Assembly (NCBI GenBank): GCA_019359275.1
Contig: JAHHHP010000046.1
Coordinates: 1-45,159, forward strand
DNA from: Myxacorys chilensis ATA2-1-KO14
GTDB taxonomy: Bacteria; Cyanobacteriota; Cyanobacteriia; Leptolyngbyales; Leptolyngbyaceae
Length of the DNA: 45,159 bases
Reading direction: 5' to 3'
Under the pieces are notes generated by a model that worked only from the letters and a program-made list of their open reading frames with translations, was not told the origin of the DNA and made no database searches. Below, piece after piece: positions 17,301-24,941 of the stretch. The position numbers and the translations under genes were made by a program. How positions within the stretch are numbered: the stretch's first letter is position 1; the number at the start of each line of letters is the position of its first letter.

Positions 17301-18115
17301 CAAGCGCCTGTCGGCAAGTGACCAAAAGAGGCTTCCAAATCAGACATTAAAGTGACTTGATGCGTCTCGCTCACTTTTGCAAAAGACCAAACCGAATCGG
17401 AAGTCAGATCGACTGTTTCAGGAACTGCCGTATGACTGCGATCGATACCGGAGGTTCCAGCGAGAGAAAGCTGCTGTTGATCCGGATCGACGAGATAAAT
17501 CATCGCGAAGGGGAGGTCATGAAGATTGTTTTCTAGGCAGGCTGCGCTCAGCCGACAGGCTTCATTAAACGTTCGGGCGTCTGCTGTCTTGGTGGCCAAC
17601 TCCCGCAACAGCGCTAACTGACGTTCACCGATGATCCGATGGGTATCCTCAATATTGGCACAGAGAATGCCACTCGTGCGACCCTGCTCATCAGGAATCG
17701 GACTGTACGAAAATGTGTAATAGGTCTCCTCCGGGTAGCCGTTGCGCTCCATGATCAGCAGCAGGGCTTCATCATAGGTTCCTTCATTCTTGAGCATGGC
17801 GAATTCTGCCCTAGGACCGACCTGATCCCAAACCTCTCGCCACACAACAGGGGCAGACTGACCCAAGGCAGTGAGATGCTTCCCGCCAAGGATCGCTTTG
17901 TAGGCATCGTTGTAAAGATTAATCAGTTCCTCTCCCCACCAAACAAACATCGGTTGGCGACAGGTCAACATAATTCGCACAGCGGTTTTCAAGCTTTGTG
18001 ACCACTGCTCTACCGGCCCCAGAGAAGTCGTTGACCAATCGTACGATCGCATCAACCTTGCCATTTCACCATTGCCCGCAAAAATCTGTTCAGCCGCTTG
18101 CTGATCCTGAATCAT
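14306..18115 (-). CDS. Double hybrid histidine kinase: PAS-GAF-HK-REC-PAS-HK-REC
   Basis: 1269 residues, soluble. Approximate order: PAS-like 1-155 (SLGPVEQWSQSLKTAVRIML), GAF 165-335, HisKA 1 with His near 357 (FFSNVSHEFRTPLTLML), HATPase 1 (DTGVGI, GSGIGLAL), REC 1 at 630-745 (LTDVMMPEMDG intact), PAS 755-870, HisKA 2 with His near 907 (LAVLSHELRSPLNPILGW), HATPase 2 (DTGKGI, GGLGLGL), REC 2 at about 1140-1262 (VSDIGMPDMDG intact). Two complete kinase cores in one chain suggest an internal phosphorelay. The second core is closely similar to that of the adjacent kinase (shared DYFRQEDGATTRKFGGLGLG), implying duplication. This is the upstream gene of the operon. Confidence 0.93.
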   Translation of the reverse strand: MIQDQQAAEQIFAGNGEMARLMRSYDWSTTSLGPVEQWSQSLKTAVRIMLTCRQPMFVWWGEELINLYNDAYKAILGGKHLTALGQSAPVVWREVWDQVGPRAEFAMLKNEGTYDEALLLIMERNGYPEETYYTFSYSPIPDEQGRTSGILCANIEDTHRIIGERQLALLRELATKTADARTFNEACRLSAACLENNLHDLPFAMIYLVDPDQQQLSLAGTSGIDRSHTAVPETVDLTSDSVWSFAKVSETHQVTLMSDLEASFGHLPTGAWQQPPHQAVAVPIAPSGQTGKAGILVAGLNPFRLFDDSYRGFIDLVAAQISASIGNAQAYEEERKRAEALAELDRAKTAFFSNVSHEFRTPLTLMLSPLEELSNSLEGRLQPDEREQLELLQRNGLRLQKLVNTLLDFSRIEAGRVQASYEPTDLATYTAELASTFRSLIERARMRLVLDCPALPEPVYVDREMWEKIVLNLISNAFKFTFIGSITVRLKSVGHSVELSVEDTGVGISRNELPRLFERFHRVSGTRSRTYEGSGIGLALVQELVKLHGGTIRVTSQLNQGTTFTIAIPLGSAHLPQDRIQAAHTLESTALGAAPFVKEALRWLPDAPEVNQLQETVLDLEAGLSLPREIEGRILLADDNADMRDYVKRLLSSRFQVETATNGKTALDAIQANPPDLVLTDVMMPEMDGFELLRSLRANPVTQDIPIILLSARAGEEARVEGLEAGADDYLIKPFSARELLARVEASLKLAQLRQEATQRERTLLGRVTDAFMAMDLDFRITYANPAAEQVAQTPLEAMLGKTMWEAFPATVGAQFEFQYRRSLSEQVAVDFEEYYAPLDLWVEVHVYPSPTGLSLFFRDINDRKRAEAVRSRMAQERDQLLQREQAAREQAETANRIKDEFLAVLSHELRSPLNPILGWSRILQKGRLDSVKAAQALSVIERNAKLQAELIEDLLDVSRILQGKLSLNVCPVPLVPTIQAAMETVRLAAEARSIQIQAKLDPNIGQVSGDPNRLQQVVWNLLSNAVKFTPEGGRVDIQLERSGSCAQISVSDTGKGIHPDFLCNVFDYFRQEDGATTRKFGGLGLGLAIVRHLVELHGGTVQAESLGEGQGATFRVKLPLMSKSHQTNVDSRPSEPSINLEGVLVLVVDDTADTREFVTFLLEMQGAAVTAVASAVEALGALAQSPADVLVSDIGMPDMDGYMLMRQLRALPPEQGGQIPAIAVTAYAGDFNQQQALEAGFQRHLAKPIEPNELVSAIADLIARSRHD

Positions 18116-18488
18116 GATCTTTTTCCTTCCTTTCTCTCACACAAGCGGGCAACGATCGTCCCTATCTCTGCTGACTCAACTGGCTGAGACAGATGGTGGA
18201 AATCTGCTCGAATTAGACTTGACGCTAACTGAAGAATTGTTGCAGTTTCTAAGGCTATACCCTATAAAATCGTATCGCGATTTTCTTCTAGCGTTGCCGC
18301 GACAAATGTGTAAATAGAAAAACTGCGGATCTGGATCGTCGATTTCTCGAAGGAATTGAAGACCTTTGCACAGTCCTTTGCATAACGGGAGACGCAATGG
18401 GTTGATTCTGTCTCTACTGATCTGAACTTTTGAACGAAGCGTTGACTTGGAAGGAATTCAGTCGTCGAGGGCATAGATGAGATACCTA
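18116..18488. other. Intergenic region upstream of the kinase operon
   Basis: About 370 bases between the leftward kinase operon and the tandem array. No open frame with family resemblance was found on either strand, and no RNA gene was recognised. It must contain the promoter and leader of the kinase operon, but I see no convincing box pair. A TATAAAAT-like stretch near 18260 could serve either strand. Confidence 0.4.
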
Positions 18489-18780
18489 ATTCGATATTTC
18501 GAGCTTTTTACCCCACATTCCGAGCATTGATCTCAAAACCTCGACCTTAGAACCCGGAACTTCAGGCTTTTTACTCGGAATGTCGCCTTCTGAACTCGGA
18601 ACTCCGAGCTTTTTACTTGAATTTTCACCTTCTGGACTCGGAACTCCGAGCTTTTTACTTGAATTTTCACCTTCTGGACTCGGAACTCCGAGCTTTTTAC
18701 TCGGAATGTCGCCTTCTGAGCTCGGAACTCCGAGCTTTTTACCCCAACATCCGAGTTTTGAGCTTGAAGCGTCAGCTTGC
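18489..18780. repeat. 42-bp tandem repeat array built on 7- and 21-bp periods
   Basis: Five contiguous 42-bp units lie at 18552-18593, 18594-18635, 18636-18677, 18678-18719 and 18720-18761. A degenerate unit (18489-18530) plus a half unit (18531-18551) precede them, and a decayed half unit follows. Units 2 and 3 are identical. Each unit has a CTCGGAACTCCGAG hairpin followed by CTTTTT and a second half of the type ACTTGAA/TTTTCAC/CTTCTGG. Heptamers resembling ACTCGGA recur, which fits degenerate STRR-type heptanucleotide repeats known in cyanobacteria. There are no spacers, so it is not CRISPR. 42 is a multiple of 3, so all frames stay open and create artefactual repeat ORFs. Confidence 0.85.
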
Positions 18781-19079
18781 GATCGCCAACGATCACGTCA
18801 CATTCTCCAACACTGGCGCTCTAAGCAATAATGCCGCCGTAATTGGCTACATCGCTTCACTTGATTATTGTTTGTATAGAAGAACTGTTTGTACAGAAGA
18901 ATTGAATAGAAAAAGCGTTCATAAGGTCTATTGCAATCTGCTCTGTTTATTATTTCTTGGCATTGATTCAAGTCGCTTAACCAACTGTAACCATTTCAGC
19001 AGGATGCGCTCACCCATCGATCAACACACTACGGTAAGGTGGAGAAAGTGATTTGAAAAGCCTATTTCACCCTGCCGCT

Positions 19080-20051
19080 ATGATGTCTCCAACTGTTTCT
19101 AGTCCCGCCCGCACCATTCGGATCGGTTCTCGCAAAAGTCAGTTAGCTCTAGTTCAAACTCACTGGGTTCAGGAACAGTTGCAGAAGGCGTTCCCTGACA
19201 TCACCTTTGAAGTCCACACGATGAGTACTCAGGGCGACAAAATTTTAGATGTTGCGCTGGCAAAAATCGGCGACAAAGGACTCTTCACCAAAGAGCTAGA
19301 AGTCGGAATGCTGAACGGCGATACCGATTTTGCCGTGCATTCGCTGAAAGATTTGCCGACCCACTTGCCGGAAGGTTTAATGCTCGGTTGCGTGACCGAG
19401 CGCGAGAATCCGGCTGATGCGCTGGCCGTCCACGAGAAGCACAAAGATAAGCAGCTTGACACCCTGCCCGAAAGTGCGGTGATTGGCACGTCTTCCTTAC
19501 GGCGATTAGCCCAACTGCGCCATCACTACCCGCATTTCACCTTCAAAGATGTGCGCGGTAACGTGATTACTCGCTTAGCTAAGCTAGATGCAGGCGAATA
19601 TGATGCGCTGATTTTGGCGTATGCAGGATTGCATCGATTGGATTTGAGCGATCGCATTCACCAAACCATTTCCCCTGAAATCTCGCTTCATGCTGTCGGA
19701 CAAGGGGCGTTGGGCATTGAGTGCCGCGAAGGAGACACCGAGATTCTGGAGTTGCTGAAGGTATTGCAACATCAGCCCACCGCGTACCGTTGCTATGCAG
19801 AACGGTCATTCTTGCGTGAGTTAGAAGGCGGTTGCCAAGTGCCGATCGGGGTGAACACTGTCATTGATGGCGACACGCTGACTCTAACTGGAGTTGTTGC
19901 GAGCCTAGATGGTAAAAGGCTGGTAAAAAATACGGTTTCGGGCGCTGCAACCGATGCCGAACAGCTAGGAATTGAACTAGCTCACCGAGCCAAAGAGCAA
20001 GGCGCGCAGGAAATCTTAGATGAGATTTTCGCGACGATTAACCGGAGTTAG
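19080..20051 (+). CDS. hemC: Hydroxymethylbilane synthase (porphobilinogen deaminase)
   Basis: The enzyme joins four porphobilinogen molecules into hydroxymethylbilane, the committed linear tetrapyrrole leading to heme, chlorophyll and bilins. About 323 residues, the usual length. RIGSRKSQLALVQT at the N-terminus, HSLKDLPT (the Lys/Asp active-site segment), GTSSLRRLAQL and VRGNVITRLAKLD are family hallmarks. ERSFLRELEGGCQVPIG carries the Cys that binds the dipyrromethane cofactor. ATG 19080 or 19083 matches the family N-terminus. A TTG at 19053 has the better ribosome binding site (GGTGGAG) and would add nine residues. The gene is monocistronic, downstream of the 42-bp array. Confidence 0.97.
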   Translation: MMSPTVSSPARTIRIGSRKSQLALVQTHWVQEQLQKAFPDITFEVHTMSTQGDKILDVALAKIGDKGLFTKELEVGMLNGDTDFAVHSLKDLPTHLPEGLMLGCVTERENPADALAVHEKHKDKQLDTLPESAVIGTSSLRRLAQLRHHYPHFTFKDVRGNVITRLAKLDAGEYDALILAYAGLHRLDLSDRIHQTISPEISLHAVGQGALGIECREGDTEILELLKVLQHQPTAYRCYAERSFLRELEGGCQVPIGVNTVIDGDTLTLTGVVASLDGKRLVKNTVSGAATDAEQLGIELAHRAKEQGAQEILDEIFATINRS

Positions 20052-20135
20052 GATAGGGCCATTATTCAAACCTATTAGCTTTGAAGAGAAGATCAAGGTT
20101 TACGTTTAGCCCCACACCACTTTAAAGATGTTAGA

Positions 20136-20169
20136 GATAGTCGCTAGTTGTAAATTAATTGCGACTATC
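20136..20169 (+). terminator. Hairpin downstream of hemC
   Basis: GATAGTCGC at 20136-20144 pairs perfectly with GCGACTATC at 20161-20169 across a 16-base AT-rich loop. There is no T-run on the plus side, so termination would be weak. It lies about 85 bases after the hemC stop and before the convergent DUF697-like gene, a position typical of a shared transcript end. Confidence 0.5.
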
Positions 20170-20239
20170 GTGCTTTAGCTTTGAAGGAGGGAAATTACTA
20201 CTCTTGGATTTTAATTAGAAAAAACTTGGTTGTTGAGAC

Positions 20240-20710
20240 TCAACGTTTCGATGAAGCAAGTTGCTTTGCAACTCGGTGGCAGTCGTTAATGTGTGATTCA
20301 CAAACAAGCTTCATAGCAGCAAATCCAAGAGTAGCAGCAGCGATTTGCCCAGCTACCGGAATGTATTTTGCAACTTGCTTAGCAGGTAGGCGAATGCCGA
20401 CTGTCTTTAGAACTTGCATGACTAGCTGCTTAGTTAATACTTTCCCAATCATTTGGTTACCTAAATTAGTGGCAACACCATAAATTACCGCCTTTGATTG
20501 GGGATCTAGTTGCTCAATTTGATCTGCGGCTAGACCAAACTTGCTGCTAATTTTCGGAAGCACTTCCATCAACATTCCAATATCAGCAACAATATCCACT
20601 CCGGGAATAGGAACCATTGATGCCACAGAGGAGACAACTGCTCGCTTTGTTGCCATTGCCTTGCATTCGTCTTTTATACGATCCAACTCATTAGAGCTAA
20701 CGCTAAGCAT
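20240..20710 (-). CDS. Small DUF697-like membrane-associated protein
   Basis: 156 residues. The centre (VPIPGVDIVADIGMLMEVLP) and the later hydrophobic stretch (AKYIPVAGQIAAATLGFAAM) resemble the DUF697 region found at the C-terminus of some Era-like GTPases, here without the GTPase. Two amphipathic or hydrophobic helical hairpins suggest peripheral or integral membrane association. The C-terminus is Cys/His containing (CESHINDCHRVAK). It is convergent with hemC and divergent from glgA. Function is unknown; the DUF697 relation is by pattern only. Confidence 0.65.
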   Translation of the reverse strand: MLSVSSNELDRIKDECKAMATKRAVVSSVASMVPIPGVDIVADIGMLMEVLPKISSKFGLAADQIEQLDPQSKAVIYGVATNLGNQMIGKVLTKQLVMQVLKTVGIRLPAKQVAKYIPVAGQIAAATLGFAAMKLVCESHINDCHRVAKQLASSKR

Positions 20711-20950
20711 AAATTCTTTTCTCCACGCAAACTGAAGGTAAAAGTTAAGATTTTGAAGTTTTCCTCAAAACCTCTTGCTTAAAATGCCCTTCTGGAAGAC
20801 AGAGATTTATGTCTGCTGAAAGTCTGCGATCACGACATTTTTGAGATCGCACTGCCTACAACTTCCCTCAAGTCGGTATGATCACAGTGCTGTGACTCAG
20901 TGCTACGACTCATAGCGCGACCAACTCACCAAGGGGACATAGAGCAAACC

Positions 20951-22372
20951 ATGCGAATTTTATTTGTGGCAGCCGAAGTCGCTCCGATCGCAAAAGTAGG
21001 AGGCATGGGAGATGTCGCCGGGGCGTTACCGAAAGTGCTGCGAGCGATGGGGCACGATGTCCGCATTTTTATGCCCTACTATGGCTTTCTCAACGACAAG
21101 ATTGACATTCCCGCAGAGCCAGTCTGGAAGGGATCCGCGATGTTTAATCCCTTCGCCGTCTATGAAACGGTGCTTCCCGGTAGCGATGTCCCCTTGTATT
21201 TGTTTGGGCATCCTGCGTTTGATCCTCGGCGGATTTACTCCGGTGAAGATGAAGACTGGCGGTTTACGTTTTTTGCCAATGGCGCAGCAGAGTTTGCGTG
21301 GAACTATTGGAAGCCCGAAATTATTCACTGCCATGACTGGCATACGGGCATGATTCCGGTGTGGATGCACCAAGATCCAGATATTGCCACCGTTTTCACG
21401 ATTCACAATTTGGCGTATCAAGGTCCTTGGCGCTGGAAGTTGGAGCAGATGACGTGGTGCCCTTGGTACATGCAAGGACACAATACGATGGCAGCAGCAG
21501 TGCAATTTGCCAATTGGGTCAATACCGTTTCACCCACCTATGCAGAGCAAATTAAGACACCCGCTTACGGAGAAACGTTAGAAGGATTGCTGTCTTTTAT
21601 TAGCGGTAAAGTGTCTGGAATCGTTAATGGCATCGACACTGAGGCTTACGATCCAGAGGTTGATAAAACTATCACAAAGCCCTTCGGAATCGACAGTTTA
21701 GACAACCGAAAAGCAAATAAGATTGCGCTTCAAGAAGAAGTTGGTCTGGAAGTAAACTCCAAGGCGTTTTTGATCGGCATGGTGACACGGCTCGTTGAGC
21801 AAAAGGGATTGGATTTAGTGATTCAAACCCTCGATCGCTTTATGGCGTACACCGATTCGCAGTTTATTTTGCTCGGAACGGGCGATCGCTACTACGAAAC
21901 CCAAATGTGGCAGCTTTCGGCGAAGTATCCCGGTCGCATGTCGGTGTTTCTGCTCTACAACGATGCGTTGGCTAGAAGAATTTACGCCGGATCGGACGCG
22001 TTCTTGATGCCGTCTCGGTTTGAGCCGTGTGGGATCAGTCAAATGCTGGCGTTGCGCTATGGCTGCGTCCCGATCGTGCGACGGACGGGTGGCTTAGTCG
22101 ATACAGTGTTTCCTCACGATCCAGAAAACCACGCGGGAACAGGCTATGCCTTCGATCGCTACGAACCGCTTGATCTGTTCACTTGCATGGTGCGAGCCTG
22201 GGAAGGATTTCGGTTTAAGCCCTACTGGAAGGAATTACAGACGCGAGGAATGCAGCAGAATTTTAGTTGGGAAAAGTCTGCGATCGAATATGTCAAGCTC
22301 TATCGCATCGTAACGGGTTTACCCCCTGAAGAACCAACGCAGGAAGCGCAGGAGGCAACCCTTAGCAGTTAG
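20951..22372 (+). CDS. glgA: Glycogen synthase, GlgA1 type
   Basis: This GT5-family enzyme transfers glucose from ADP-glucose to the non-reducing end of alpha-1,4-glucan in glycogen storage. 473 residues. KVGGMGDV at 15-22 is the nucleotide-sugar-binding K-x-G-G motif. HCHDWHTGMIP, FTIHNLAYQG, GIVNGIDTEAYDP, RLVEQKGLDL and RFEPCGISQMLALRYGC-type C-terminal motifs follow in order. The MPYYGFLNDKID and WCPWYMQG segments match the GlgA1 group and not GlgA2. ATG 20951 was chosen over 20900 because the protein then starts MRILFVAAEVAP and a GGGGA precedes it. No other glycogen gene is adjacent. Confidence 0.96.
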   Translation: MRILFVAAEVAPIAKVGGMGDVAGALPKVLRAMGHDVRIFMPYYGFLNDKIDIPAEPVWKGSAMFNPFAVYETVLPGSDVPLYLFGHPAFDPRRIYSGEDEDWRFTFFANGAAEFAWNYWKPEIIHCHDWHTGMIPVWMHQDPDIATVFTIHNLAYQGPWRWKLEQMTWCPWYMQGHNTMAAAVQFANWVNTVSPTYAEQIKTPAYGETLEGLLSFISGKVSGIVNGIDTEAYDPEVDKTITKPFGIDSLDNRKANKIALQEEVGLEVNSKAFLIGMVTRLVEQKGLDLVIQTLDRFMAYTDSQFILLGTGDRYYETQMWQLSAKYPGRMSVFLLYNDALARRIYAGSDAFLMPSRFEPCGISQMLALRYGCVPIVRRTGGLVDTVFPHDPENHAGTGYAFDRYEPLDLFTCMVRAWEGFRFKPYWKELQTRGMQQNFSWEKSAIEYVKLYRIVTGLPPEEPTQEAQEATLSS

Positions 22373-22391
22373 AAAAACAGAGCAGTTAGAA

Positions 22392-22563
22392 CAGGACTTA
22401 CGCAGTAGCAGCAGATTTGATAGCAGATGTAGTCTGTGAACAGATAGAGTCAGGTTGCAACCAGATCTAATCTTTGCGAAGTGTCGAAGATGTCTGTTGC
22501 CTCCATTAGCAAATCCATCCATTAGCAGATTTGTTGCCAACAGAAATCTCTGTGTAAGTCCTG
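22392..22563. mobile_element. MITE-like element with 14-bp terminal inverted repeats
   Basis: CAGGACTTACGCAG at 22392-22405 and CTGTGTAAGTCCTG at 22550-22563 are inverted copies with one mismatch, bounding 172 bases with no coding potential. I recall GGACTTACGCA-type ends from transposable elements in cyanobacterial genomes. The interior has short AGATTT/AAATCT inverted repeats and several CAGAT words. It sits 20 bases after the glgA stop. A target duplication is not obvious. It could be a non-autonomous element or the remnant of an IS. Confidence 0.6.
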
Positions 22564-22645
22564 AAAAAATCTGTTGGCAATCTAAGTTCTGAATATCGAG
22601 GGATGGCTTTTCTGAAACGATGACAGTACTCTGAACGTCAAGTGG

Positions 22646-23698
22646 ATGTCTCTACATGCGCATTTAGCTTCTAACGTTATGACGCCTTTTCGATTCTCCT
22701 GGTTTGACCGATTTTGCCTGTGGTATCCCCCTGCTTGGCTCATCTTATTCAATCGTCACTGGCAGCACTACCGCCCCGATCCCGGTGGCTGGAATGGGCT
22801 GGAGTATGCTCTATTTCTCATTCCAGGAGGATTCTATATTGCGCTTTTGATCCGTTGGATTCGGCTCGGATTTCGATCTCCTAGTGCAACCAAAGTTGCA
22901 CCTGATCCAGAGTACCAAAAAGCCTTTCGAGATGAAGTTTTAGCGCCGATCGTCACGCGCTACTTTCGAGCAGAACTTCATCATCTTGACTGCTTACCTG
23001 AGCATCCCCCTGCAGTTGTCGCCCTCAATCACGCAGGCATGTGCTTTCCGTGGGACTTTGTCTGTCTAGGCTTTTTGTTGGGGCAGGAGAAAGACTGGTT
23101 TATTCAGCCTGTAGCGCATCCCTTGTTCTTCGATCATCCGTGGTTAAAGTGGTGGCTACCGCAAGGATGGGCGCAGATGTTGGGCGGCGTGCGAGCAGAG
23201 CGGGAAAGTTTTGAGCGGGCGATTAGCTCAGAGCGCAATTCCGCCGGAATCAGCACGTCGCACGACAATGGAACCGCTCAGAAAAATGTTGTACTCTATG
23301 CGCCAGAAAGCTGGCGAGGGTTAGCAAAAGGGTGGCGACATCGCTATCAGCTTGAAACGTTTGATCCAAGTTTTGTTCGGCTTAGCGTTCGCGATCGCGT
23401 TCCAATATTACCTGTTGTATGTTTAGGTAATGAGAATTTACATCCTTGGACGGTCAATTCAACCTGGTTGGCGCGACGATTGAAGATGCCATTGCTGCCC
23501 GTGTCACCGTTTCTGTTGCTCTTCGTATTGTTTCCTTCGTTGGGCGTATGGGCAGTGCGATCGCATCTACGCTATTATCTCCAACCCCTACAATCCCCAT
23601 GGAAAGACGTAGAACAAACGCGATCGCAGACCTATCAATATGCAGAGAAGCTGCGATCGCAGATGCAAACCGAATTATTGCGCTTACGCCACGATTAA
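22646..23698 (+). CDS. Lysophospholipid acyltransferase-like protein
   Basis: About 350 residues, or 339 from ATG 22679. One or two N-terminal hydrophobic segments (YALFLIPGGFYIALLIRWIR) precede AVVALNHAGMCFPWDFVCLG, which resembles the acyltransferase H-x(n)-D catalytic block with a longer than usual spacing (NH, then D eight residues after His). LYAPESWRGLAKGW occupies the place of the FPEGTR substrate motif. A C-terminal membrane segment (FLLLFVLFPSLGVWAV) follows. It probably acylates a glycerolipid or related lipid at the membrane; the substrate is unknown. Its stop overlaps that of the convergent downstream gene by three bases. Confidence 0.75.
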   Translation: MSLHAHLASNVMTPFRFSWFDRFCLWYPPAWLILFNRHWQHYRPDPGGWNGLEYALFLIPGGFYIALLIRWIRLGFRSPSATKVAPDPEYQKAFRDEVLAPIVTRYFRAELHHLDCLPEHPPAVVALNHAGMCFPWDFVCLGFLLGQEKDWFIQPVAHPLFFDHPWLKWWLPQGWAQMLGGVRAERESFERAISSERNSAGISTSHDNGTAQKNVVLYAPESWRGLAKGWRHRYQLETFDPSFVRLSVRDRVPILPVVCLGNENLHPWTVNSTWLARRLKMPLLPVSPFLLLFVLFPSLGVWAVRSHLRYYLQPLQSPWKDVEQTRSQTYQYAEKLRSQMQTELLRLRHD

Positions 23699-24834
23699 GC
23701 GCTTAGTTTTCCAACAGCTTGAAGCCTCTCAATGATGAACTGCTTACTACCTTTTTCCCAGTAGGGAACTTGAATCAATGTAACACCATACCTTTGGCAC
23801 AAATCTTCTTTTAGCTGATCCGTTCGCTGGATCTCTACAAGTGTCCTTCTCTGCTGATGGATCGGGACTTCCATGTAATGGTACTCACCCTGATATTCAA
23901 ATGCTATTTTGAGATCTTGGTTATATCCATCCAGTTCGAGAGATGTTCCTTTATTTGACTTCAGCCAACTTGGTCGGGACTTGGGGAACTTGGCATTGCA
24001 GAGTTCCTCGAAAATGCGTCGAGTTTCAGTTTCAGATTTCCAAATACTTTCATCGGAGATTGATTCAATCGAAAACTGAGAGATGTAGTCCTCAACATGA
24101 TTGTCATACCAAGAATAAAACAAGGAACAGTAGTCTTGTTGAAGTGAAAGTTTGGGATTAGAACATAAGCGAGTAAAAACATCAAATAGCGGAAACGCGG
24201 CAGCAGATGAAATAGTCAACCAAGCATAGTCTTCTGAGGTCGCTTCTAAGGCATTATTTGGATTGAGAAAAGCCCATGCTCTATCTGTGTAGAATGCTTC
24301 TTCAATGGGACAATCAGGTGAATTGAAATGATCGCAATAGCCCGTCAAAAGCTCAAACAACTCTAACTGCTTGGCTGCGCTGACAAACGCATCCCTAATC
24401 TCTTGCGTGTATCGGTAGTACACGTAGGGCATAAGCATTGCCCCGACCAAAACGCCATCGTCGCCAAAGTCACTTAAATATGCACCGAAAATACCGAAAT
24501 GTTGCTTCGCGAAACCGCCTCTTGCTTTTGGAATAGCCGCATTGCCGCTTCCTCGTAGAACAGCGCAAGAGGCATCAGGCACATTCTTAGAAGGATTGTA
24601 CGGTCTGTCTGAGCGTCGTTTATCTCCTGTGTATCCACCAGAATTTTCAGAGGAAGTGGGCAAAAAAGACGTTTTGTACTTTCTATGAACTTCAATACCG
24701 TAAACTTGCCGAATTAACTCATTGATTTTAAGTTGAATTGCAGCCAGCTTCGGGTGAAAAATTTTTCCTAGAGCATCATTGCGCTCCCATCCCAAGGGCA
24801 TCTCGAAAACCTGCAAATCTTCTGTACTAAACAT
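23695..24834 (-). CDS. Unknown protein with C-terminal PD-(D/E)XK-like nuclease domain
   Basis: 379 residues. Residues from about 295 read SLELDGYNQDLKIAFEYQGE, YHY and later RTDQLKEDLCQRYGVTLIQV. This D...E-x-Q pattern followed by a K-rich helix and a strand matches restriction-endonuclease-fold domains (LDGYN...IAFEYQG-HY...K). The first 290 residues (a Gly-rich basic segment, then GAYLSDFGDDGVLVGAMLMP and helices) match nothing I know. The gene is AT-richer than its neighbours and lacks HIP1, suggesting recent acquisition. It could be a solitary defence or DNA-repair nuclease. No partner methylase or helicase is adjacent. Confidence 0.7.
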   Translation of the reverse strand: MFSTEDLQVFEMPLGWERNDALGKIFHPKLAAIQLKINELIRQVYGIEVHRKYKTSFLPTSSENSGGYTGDKRRSDRPYNPSKNVPDASCAVLRGSGNAAIPKARGGFAKQHFGIFGAYLSDFGDDGVLVGAMLMPYVYYRYTQEIRDAFVSAAKQLELFELLTGYCDHFNSPDCPIEEAFYTDRAWAFLNPNNALEATSEDYAWLTISSAAAFPLFDVFTRLCSNPKLSLQQDYCSLFYSWYDNHVEDYISQFSIESISDESIWKSETETRRIFEELCNAKFPKSRPSWLKSNKGTSLELDGYNQDLKIAFEYQGEYHYMEVPIHQQRRTLVEIQRTDQLKEDLCQRYGVTLIQVPYWEKGSKQFIIERLQAVGKLSA

Positions 24835-24941
24835 CTTGCAGAGCCTACTTCTAGTTCTGAAGATAGTGTTCCGTTGTTGGGATCGAAAATATCGCGCTAC
24901 AAAGCGATTCGCAGAAGCTGCTTCAGGGTGTGTGAAAATTA

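Noticed and set aside
18489..18780. Possible CRISPR array
   Set aside because: Units are directly contiguous and diverge by point changes; there are no unique spacers and no cas genes.
18533..18796. Minus-strand frame encoding a 14-residue repeat (VKSSEFRVQKVKIQ)
   Set aside because: The repeat unit is 42 bp, so every frame stays open on both strands; the DNA repeat explains it better than a protein. A translated product cannot be excluded.
18617..19051. 144-residue plus-strand frame ending just before hemC
   Set aside because: It starts inside the repeat array, continues through non-conserved DNA and has no ribosome binding site.
20825..20851. Inverted repeat TGCGATC ... GATCGCA upstream of glgA
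   Set aside because: The arms are HIP1-like words, extremely common in cyanobacterial DNA, so the pairing is likely incidental.
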